DNA of 35,747 bases. Origin: Myxococcales bacterium (GTDB lineage Bacteria > Myxococcota_A > Polyangia > Polyangiales > Polyangiaceae). The position numbers and the translations under genes are program-made. This document shows positions 31,010 through 35,747 of the stretch, one piece after another. Below the pieces are notes generated by a model. That model had not been told where the DNA came from, searched no databases, and was given only the letters and a program-made list of their open reading frames with translations. The stretch is from the NCBI GenBank assembly GCA_013298325.1, contig JAAFHJ010000002.1, positions 1-35,747 on the forward strand. The letters are read 5' to 3'. How positions within the stretch are numbered: position 1 is the first letter of the stretch; each line of letters begins with the position of its first letter.

Positions 31010-31753
31010 CTACTTCTTTGCGAAGAAGGCCGCGAAGGCGGCGTGTGCCTCCGGCGACGACAGGCGTTCGACGAAGACCGCCCCTTCTTTTCCAAGAGTT
31101 TCGAGAAGTTCTGCCCGTTGGCGGTCGCGAAGAAGCGCCTTCGCCAGCCGGATCGCCTCCCGGGGGCGTGCCGCAAAAGCATCGGCGAAATGGTTCGCGG
31201 TCGTCAGCAGTTCGTCGGCAGGGACGATGCGGTTGACGAGCCCCATCGCCTTCGCTTCCGTGGCATCAAACGGCTCGCCAAGCAGCAGGTGCTCGCTCGC
31301 GCGCTGGAGCCCGGCAAGTTGCGGAAGGAGGAGCGATGAGCCCCCTTCTGGAACCAGGCCGAGCTTCACAAACGGCATTTGAAAGCGCGTTGTCGGCGTT
31401 GCGACGACGAAATCGCAGTGGAGGAGGGCGGTCGTTCCGATACCAACCGCGGGGCCATCGACGGCGGCGACGATAGGCTTCGGGAAGTTGACCAACGCGC
31501 GAAGTAGGCGAAATACTGGGGAATTCTCGCCGCTTGGCGGGTTCGCCATGAAGTCGCCAAGGTCGTTCCCGGCAGTGAACACTCCCGGCGCCCCGGTAAG
31601 CACCACCACGCCGACGGCTGCGTCTTCGGCGGCCGCCTCGAGGGCCTCGTGGAGCGCGGTGTACATCGCGTTCGTGAGGGCATTCTTCTTTTCCGGGCGC
31701 GCAAGGGCGAGGGTCAGACGGGCGGCTTCGCGGGTCACGGCGACATGGCTCAT
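31010..31753 (-). CDS. ECI2-type enoyl-CoA isomerase (crotonase superfamily)
   Basis: The protein is a 247-residue crotonase-fold member. The oxyanion hole is built by Gly62 in FTAGNDLGDF and by VDGPAVGIGTTALLHCDF at 98-115. Both hydratase glutamates of classical enoyl-CoA hydratase (Glu144 and Glu164 in rat) are absent: the aligned positions are Thr108 and Phe128. However, Glu136 in FVKLGLVPEGGSSLLLP corresponds to the catalytic Glu of delta3,delta2-enoyl-CoA isomerases of the ECI2/PECI group, whose SPEGCSS loop it resembles. I therefore call it an isomerase, moving double bonds from position 3 to 2 so that unsaturated acyl-CoAs can enter beta-oxidation. The ATG at 31753 is favoured because the fold starts there; the upstream extension is basic and non-homologous. 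It is just upstream of the acyl-CoA ligase gene. Confidence 0.85.
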   Translation of the reverse strand: MSHVAVTREAARLTLALARPEKKNALTNAMYTALHEALEAAAEDAAVGVVVLTGAPGVFTAGNDLGDFMANPPSGENSPVFRLLRALVNFPKPIVAAVDGPAVGIGTTALLHCDFVVATPTTRFQMPFVKLGLVPEGGSSLLLPQLAGLQRASEHLLLGEPFDATEAKAMGLVNRIVPADELLTTANHFADAFAARPREAIRLAKALLRDRQRAELLETLGKEGAVFVERLSSPEAHAAFAAFFAKK

Positions 31754-31900
31754 GGCGCCGGAAGCTACACGAAGCGCTTGACGAAGTTCGGGGCGAATTT
31801 GCAGTTCTGCGCTGCGCTCCCGCTGTTCGGCGCACGGGCGTGGCGCCCTCGCCAACGTCTCGCTGGCGCGCTAGGAGCGCTTCTCGAAAGGAAGCGACCC

Positions 31901-32578
31901 ATGATTGACCTCCACTACTGGCCGACGCCGAATGGCCACAAAATTACCCTCTTTCTCGAAGAGGTCGGGCTCCCGTACACCGTCGTTCCGGTGAATATCG
32001 GGCGTGGCGACCAGTTCAAGCCGGAGTTCCTCGCGATCGCGCCAAACAACCGAATGCCAGCGATTGTCGACCACGCGCCGCTCGATGGCGGAGCTGCGAT
32101 TGCTCTATTTGAATCAGGCGCAATCCTCGAGTACCTCGCTGAAAAAACGGGGAAGTTTGGCGGGGCTGAGCTTCGAGAGAAACTCGCCATCCGTCAATGG
32201 CTCTTTTGGCAAATGGGTGGTCTCGGCCCTATGCTCGGGCAGGCGAATCATTTCCTGAACTACGCGCCTGAGAAGGTCCCCTACGGCATCACTCGGTACA
32301 CGACGGAGGCGAAGCGGCTCTTTGGCGTCCTCGACCGTGAACTTGCAAAGCGCGCTTATGTCGGCAGCGACCATTATTCCATCGCCGACATGGCGTCGTA
32401 TCCGTGGGTTGTGGGCCATGCGCGTATCGGCGAAGACTTGGCCGATTATCCCCACGTAAAACGCTGGCTTGCCGCAATCGGTGCGCGCCCGGCGACGGCA
32501 CGGGCCCTTGCCGTCGGTAGCCATGACGCAAAGCCTCTCGATGATGAGGCGAAGAAGGTCCTCTTCGGCCAGAAGTAG
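31901..32578 (+). CDS. yfcG: YfcG/Ure2p-type glutathione transferase
   Basis: The 225-residue protein is very similar to E. coli YfcG along its whole length. It has the start MIDLHYWPTPNGHKITLFLE (the Thr-Pro-Asn active-site loop), then IAPNNRMPAIVDH, ALFESGAILEYLAEKTG and LFWQMGGLGPMLGQANHF. YfcG binds glutathione or glutathione disulfide and acts as a disulfide-bond reductase with little classical transferase activity. The N-terminal thioredoxin-like domain covers about 1-85 and the helical domain 90-210. The ATG at 31901 has AAGGA 9 bases upstream; a longer frame begins with an unlikely tail. It is divergent from the enoyl-CoA isomerase across 147 bases and ends at a bidirectional terminator. 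It suggests, with gloA, that the cell uses glutathione. Confidence 0.92.
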   Translation: MIDLHYWPTPNGHKITLFLEEVGLPYTVVPVNIGRGDQFKPEFLAIAPNNRMPAIVDHAPLDGGAAIALFESGAILEYLAEKTGKFGGAELREKLAIRQWLFWQMGGLGPMLGQANHFLNYAPEKVPYGITRYTTEAKRLFGVLDRELAKRAYVGSDHYSIADMASYPWVVGHARIGEDLADYPHVKRWLAAIGARPATARALAVGSHDAKPLDDEAKKVLFGQK

Positions 32579-32602
32579 ATATTTCTTTTCCCCGAACGAA
32601 GA

Positions 32603-32640
32603 AAAGGCGGTCTCCCTCGAAGGGATACCGCCTTTGTTTC
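32603..32640. terminator. Bidirectional intrinsic terminator
   Basis: Inverted repeat AAAGGCGGT / ACCGCCTTT with one mismatch, then TCCCT-CGA-AGGGA inside, forms a stem of about 14 base pairs. TTTGTTTC follows on the plus strand and TTTTC on the minus strand. It separates the glutathione transferase (+) from the DUF362 gene (-), which converge on it. Confidence 0.85.
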
Positions 32641-32652
32641 TCTGGGGTCCGA

Positions 32653-34197
32653 CTACTCTTTGACGTTTGGCGCGGGACGGTCGATCTGGGGCGCCCCTTC
32701 GCCGCGGCTTGTTGCCCCGTGGATTTGGTAGGGCTTCCCGAGGAGTTTCTTCTCCACCATCTTTGCGCGCCAGGAGATGTAGGCTTTGTTGAAGTCGACG
32801 GCCGCCGAGGGATCGAGAATGGGATTCTTGATCTTCGACAGTGCGCAGAACATGAGCACCTGCTCAGAAACGCTCACGGGGCAGCCGGCGAGACGGATGA
32901 TGTTCCCGTCCTTCTTCCCCTGCGAGACGACCCGCTGAAGAGAGATCATCTTCGCGTAAATATCGTCATGTTTTGCCGAGTAGGGATCCTTGGTGCGCCG
33001 ATCCTTGTAGAGACTATCGATGTGTACGTGGCGTCCCCCCGACTCACCCTCGTAGGTCGCGCAGTCGCCGATAAAAACGATCGGCTCCTCGGGTTTTCGT
33101 GGGATCGGTCCCTCGTAGGCGCCAAAGACGATATGCACGCGCGGCATCTTCTCGTCGCATTCGCTGTCGTATTGGCGAAGAATCTCAATCGACTCTTCGA
33201 GGGCGCCTGGGCATCCCCCCCAGCAGTAGTCGGTCTTTTCCTTTTCCGGCGGCGGCCCCGCGTACGCGGTGACATTCGTCCCTTCAAAGTACTTTTCGAC
33301 ACGGACGAGGCCTACTTGAAAGCCTGCGGCGCGCCGCTGGGCTTCTTCTAGCGGGACGTCCCCCTCCACGGAAATGGTGGCGAGGTCGAGGGAGCCAAAG
33401 CCGGCCTCTTCGGCGAGGCGGAGGTGGTCGACGGAGCGTGGATCGAGTCCGAGAATGTGGCAGCCGACGGCGTCGATGGCCGCTTGCGAGTTCCCCATGA
33501 GGATGAGCGACATCTGGCGCGGCTTCGGCGTGAGCATCCGGCCTTCACCCGCCACGATGCAATCAATCGCGACAAACTTCGGCTGAACGATGAACTGAAG
33601 ATCGCGGATCTTTTCGTCGAGCCGATGATCGTGATCGATGAGCCGATGACGATCATCTTGGATGCCGATGTAATTCTTCATCGAGAAGGTGACCGTCGTC
33701 CAAGGGTGGCTCTTGAATTTCGGACAGTTGATAAACGTGTCGGCCTTTGCGACCGGCTCGGGCGTGAAGAGGTAGTCGCGGAGGCGCCCCGGGTGGGTGA
33801 GCGGGATCTCGACTTGAGGCTCCTCCTCGAAATGATAGTGTTTTACCCGGGTTCGCTCAAACATCGGGTAGTAGCCGGCCCCTTCGAAGGCCATCCGCGT
33901 CGGGATGGTGATGCCGCAACGCTCGCCGACGGCGAGTTCGGTCATCGGCTTGCTTCGGTCGTCGCGCGCAGCATCCCGATCCTGGATCGCGAGCAGCACG
34001 CCTTCGAGAAACTCGGGGCGTGTGTACGCATGGAGAAATTGCTCACCGCTGGACACACAATTCGGTTTGACGAGCGTCTGCCCCTCGGGAACAATTCCGA
34101 GCGCCTCCATCCCTTCACGGACGATTCGGCGAATCGTCGCGACGTCGTAGCGGTCGCAGTGGCGGAGGATGACACGGGGCCGAGCCGGTATGCGCAT
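32653..34197 (-). CDS. DUF362 family protein
   Basis: This 514-residue DUF362 protein carries the family's core: LVKPNCVSSGEQFLHAYTRP near 40-60, then KADTFINCPKFKSHPWTTVT, SMKNYIGIQDDRHRLIDHDH, and MGNSQAAIDAVGCHILGLDP. Some members carry a 4Fe-4S ferredoxin domain; here there is no C-x2-C-x2-C motif. Cysteines do occur in the C-terminal part (CWGGCP, GDCATYEG, LAGCPVSVSE), and could bind a metal or cluster. There is no signal peptide. The reaction is unknown; the family's acidic and histidine-rich core hints at metal-dependent catalysis, which I cannot prove. The ATG at 34197 has no clear ribosome site. It is the last gene after a sigma-54 activator and a thioesterase on the same strand, 92 bases behind the latter. 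Confidence 0.88.
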   Translation of the reverse strand: MRIPARPRVILRHCDRYDVATIRRIVREGMEALGIVPEGQTLVKPNCVSSGEQFLHAYTRPEFLEGVLLAIQDRDAARDDRSKPMTELAVGERCGITIPTRMAFEGAGYYPMFERTRVKHYHFEEEPQVEIPLTHPGRLRDYLFTPEPVAKADTFINCPKFKSHPWTTVTFSMKNYIGIQDDRHRLIDHDHRLDEKIRDLQFIVQPKFVAIDCIVAGEGRMLTPKPRQMSLILMGNSQAAIDAVGCHILGLDPRSVDHLRLAEEAGFGSLDLATISVEGDVPLEEAQRRAAGFQVGLVRVEKYFEGTNVTAYAGPPPEKEKTDYCWGGCPGALEESIEILRQYDSECDEKMPRVHIVFGAYEGPIPRKPEEPIVFIGDCATYEGESGGRHVHIDSLYKDRRTKDPYSAKHDDIYAKMISLQRVVSQGKKDGNIIRLAGCPVSVSEQVLMFCALSKIKNPILDPSAAVDFNKAYISWRAKMVEKKLLGKPYQIHGATSRGEGAPQIDRPAPNVKE

Positions 34198-34289
34198 TCG
34201 GCGATGCTATTTGGCTCCGTCGGCAGAAACAAGCGCACCGGCCCGATTGCGGAGCCCTTTGCGTGGAGGCTGGCTGGCCGACCGGTGTT

Positions 34290-34766
34290 CTAGGCGCCCG
34301 CGGGGCGTTCAGGCTGGTTGAAGCCGACGCGGAGCGCGTCCGTCTCGCGCGCCTCGATGCGCAGAACCGCGGCGCGGATCTCTTCCGGAATTGGCGCCTT
34401 TTCGCCCTTCGCGTAGTCGTACATGACAATGACGGTTTCTCCGTCGGCGACGAGCGCATTCCGCTGTTCCGAATGGATCGTGTACTTCATCACCATCGAG
34501 GTGGTCCCGAGCGTAGCGACGCCGACCCGCACGTGCACGAAGTCGGGGTAGGTGACCGGCGCAAGGTAACGAATTTGAGCGGTCGCTTGAATCGGTCCAA
34601 CCTTCTGAGAAATGTCCCGCCACGCCATCTCGCCCGCGTCGAAATAGATGATTCGTGCCTCCTGGAACCAGCGGAGATACACGGTATTGTTAACGTGTTG
34701 AAACGCGTCCATATCCCCCCAAGCAACGGGGATTCGGACGACGACAGGGAAATGGGTGCCGCTCAT
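34290..34766 (-). CDS. Acyl-CoA thioesterase, 4HBT (hotdog) family
   Basis: The 158-residue protein has a single hotdog fold. The catalytic motif is WGDMDAFQHVNNTVYLRWFQ (Asp18/Asp20 with His24-Val-Asn-Asn), typical of 4-hydroxybenzoyl-CoA thioesterase, YbgC and FadM-like enzymes that hydrolyse acyl-CoA esters. The rest (IRYLAPVTYPDFVHVRVGVA) forms the long central helix and strands of the fold. I selected the ATG at 34766 because GAGGT lies 5 bases upstream; a TTG at 34784 would overlap the gap to the activator gene. It lies 21 bases after the stop of the sigma-54 activator, so it is probably in one operon with it and with DUF362 downstream. It is cytoplasmic. Substrate chain length is not readable. 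Confidence 0.9.
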   Translation of the reverse strand: MSGTHFPVVVRIPVAWGDMDAFQHVNNTVYLRWFQEARIIYFDAGEMAWRDISQKVGPIQATAQIRYLAPVTYPDFVHVRVGVATLGTTSMVMKYTIHSEQRNALVADGETVIVMYDYAKGEKAPIPEEIRAAVLRIEARETDALRVGFNQPERPAGA

Positions 34767-34787
34767 GACGCACCTCGTTAGCAAAGA

Positions 34788-35747
34788 TCATTCCCGCTCG
34801 CGATCGCGCTCCAGATCCATGCGGAGCGCGTCGGCGCGGAGGACGGTCATCTCCGGCGCGTGGGCGAGCGTCCGCTCCAGGATATTCCGCAGCTCGCGGA
34901 CGTTCCCCGTGTAGCGATGGGCGAGGAGCCGCGTAGCGGCGTCGTCGGTGAGAAGCACAGGGTGCTCATGTCCTCCAAATCGCTCTAGAAAATGACGTGC
35001 GAGCGGAAGGATATCTTCCCGTCGTTCGCGGAGCGGCGGCACCGACAGGGCGACGACTTGAAGGCGGAAGAAGAGGTCCTCGCGGAAGGCGCCAGCGCGC
35101 ACCAGCGCGCCAAGATCTCGGTGGGTCGCGGCGACGACGCGAACGTCGACGGGGATCGCTCGGGCGGATCCCAGGGGCACGACCTCTTGATTCTCAAGGA
35201 ATCGCAGCAGCTTGGGCTGAACGTCGAGCGGGAGTTCGCCGATCTCGTCGAGGAACAACGTTCCGCGATCGGCGGTCCGGATCACGCCGGCGTGGTCGGC
35301 GGTCGCCCCCGTGAACGCCCCGCGCTTGAACCCGAAGAGCTGCCCTTCGAAGAGGTCGCGCGGGACCGTCGCGCAGTTGAAGGTCACGAACGGGCGCGTT
35401 TTCCGAGGCGAAGCGCTGTGGAGGGCCCGCGCGACGACTTCCTTTCCGCTCCCTGACTCACCGGTGACCACGACGGTCGCCTTGGACGTTGCGACGGTCG
35501 TCACTTCCTTGCGAAGCTTCCGCATGGCGGACGAAAATGCTATGAATTCAGAAGGTAGAGCCTCGTAGTCGCTCTCATCGTCGTCCGCGGCTGTTGCGAG
35601 GCGCCGCCGGCTTTCTCCGACATGCTCAATGCCAAGGCCGCGGACCGTCGCGACTTCCAGCGCCAAGGATGCCACATGAGCGAGGACCGTCATGGCGGCA
35701 CGGGTGTCGTCTTCCACGACGCCTGCCGTCCCGATCCGCATCCGTCG
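34788..35747 (-). CDS. Sigma-54-dependent AAA+ activator, N-terminally truncated, without HTH
   Basis: The frame is open to the window's right edge, so this is the C-terminal part of a longer gene; residues before the first visible Met (35741) continue in frame. Visible residues 1-40 look like the last helix of a GAF-type sensory domain ([20 protein letters not shown]). The AAA+ core is complete: Walker A GESGSGKE (94-101), the sigma-54-contacting loop GAFTGA (141-146), Walker B TLFLDE (161-166), and [16 protein letters not shown] near 278-292. The protein ends about 25 residues later with an acidic, basic-mixed tail (LERDRERE), where most family members have a Fis-type DNA-binding helix-turn-helix. 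It would therefore act from solution or through another protein. It is upstream of the thioesterase and DUF362 genes, but its own target promoters are unknown. Confidence 0.92.
   Translation of the reverse strand, partial: RRMRIGTAGVVEDDTRAAMTVLAHVASLALEVATVRGLGIEHVGESRRRLATAADDDESDYEALPSEFIAFSSAMRKLRKEVTTVATSKATVVVTGESGSGKEVVARALHSASPRKTRPFVTFNCATVPRDLFEGQLFGFKRGAFTGATADHAGVIRTADRGTLFLDEIGELPLDVQPKLLRFLENQEVVPLGSARAIPVDVRVVAATHRDLGALVRAGAFREDLFFRLQVVALSVPPLRERREDILPLARHFLERFGGHEHPVLLTDDAATRLLAHRYTGNVRELRNILERTLAHAPEMTVLRADALRMDLERDRERE

Noticed and set aside
30958-31182. N-terminal extension of the acyl-CoA ligase frame
   Set aside because: It would overlap the isomerase gene, and its Arg/Ser-rich sequence has no counterpart in the family, whose N-terminus matches the ATG at 30957.
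31754-31900. Possible sigma-54 or sigma-70 promoter between the isomerase and glutathione transferase genes
   Set aside because: A TTGACG is present but the matching -10 (GCAGTT) is poor, and no -24/-12 element is visible, so I do not list a promoter.

Overview
The window is GC-rich (roughly 60-65% by eye), densely coding chromosomal DNA. I see no tRNA, rRNA, CRISPR array, insertion sequence, integrase or plasmid gene. It carries 31 protein-coding genes. The two at the edges are cut by the window: the first continues upstream of base 1 and the last continues past base 35747. Codon use, four-base ATGA/GTGA gene overlaps, Asp/Ala-rich linkers behind lipoprotein signals, a VIT/VWA protein, a DUF362 protein and a sigma-54 activator all fit a Gram-negative delta-type lineage. 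Myxococcota is my best guess, but that is inference from style, not from a marker gene.

Layout. (1) 3-3248 (+): a large unrecognised protein, 5'-truncated. (2) 13725-3256 (-): eight co-directional genes. They are an RND efflux pump permease and its adaptor, an AstD-like aldehyde dehydrogenase, a zinc-ribbon methyltransferase, a GNAT acetyltransferase, a DUF4246 oxygenase-like protein, a short-chain reductase and a DoxX-like membrane protein. A divergent LysR regulator (13866-14759, +) faces the pump, with a T-N11-A palindrome between them. (3) 17128-14760 (-): glyoxalase I (gloA), a DsbA/FrnE-like oxidoreductase, a TrmN6-like methyltransferase and a small unknown protein. (4) 17193-19989 (+): three genes joined by four-base overlaps, encoding a Cys-rich extensin-like (M15-fold) lipoprotein, a single-pass membrane protein and a radical SAM enzyme. 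(5) 26430-20220 (-): amino-acid permease, MDR oxidoreductase, cutA, a MerR regulator with its own strong promoter, and a VIT/VWA protein ending at a clear terminator. (6) 26544-32578, mixed strands: a four-cysteine membrane/lipoprotein, a DECR2-type dienoyl-CoA reductase, a stand-alone penicillin-binding transpeptidase, an acyl-CoA ligase, an ECI2-type enoyl-CoA isomerase and a YfcG-type glutathione transferase. (7) 35747-32653 (-): a sigma-54 AAA+ activator without a C-terminal DNA-binding domain, a 4HBT thioesterase and a DUF362 protein.

How the genes may work together. The acyl-CoA ligase, the Tyr-less dienoyl-CoA reductase and the ECI2-type isomerase together look like an accessory set for beta-oxidation of unsaturated fatty acids. 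The gloA operon and the YfcG-type enzyme point to thiol and electrophile defence. The pump with its divergent LysR regulator is a classic substrate-inducible efflux arrangement. The least explained unit is the lipoprotein / membrane protein / radical SAM operon at 17193-19989.

The longest stretch without a gene is about 230 bases (19990-20219). It is locally AT-richer and ends in a terminator hairpin.
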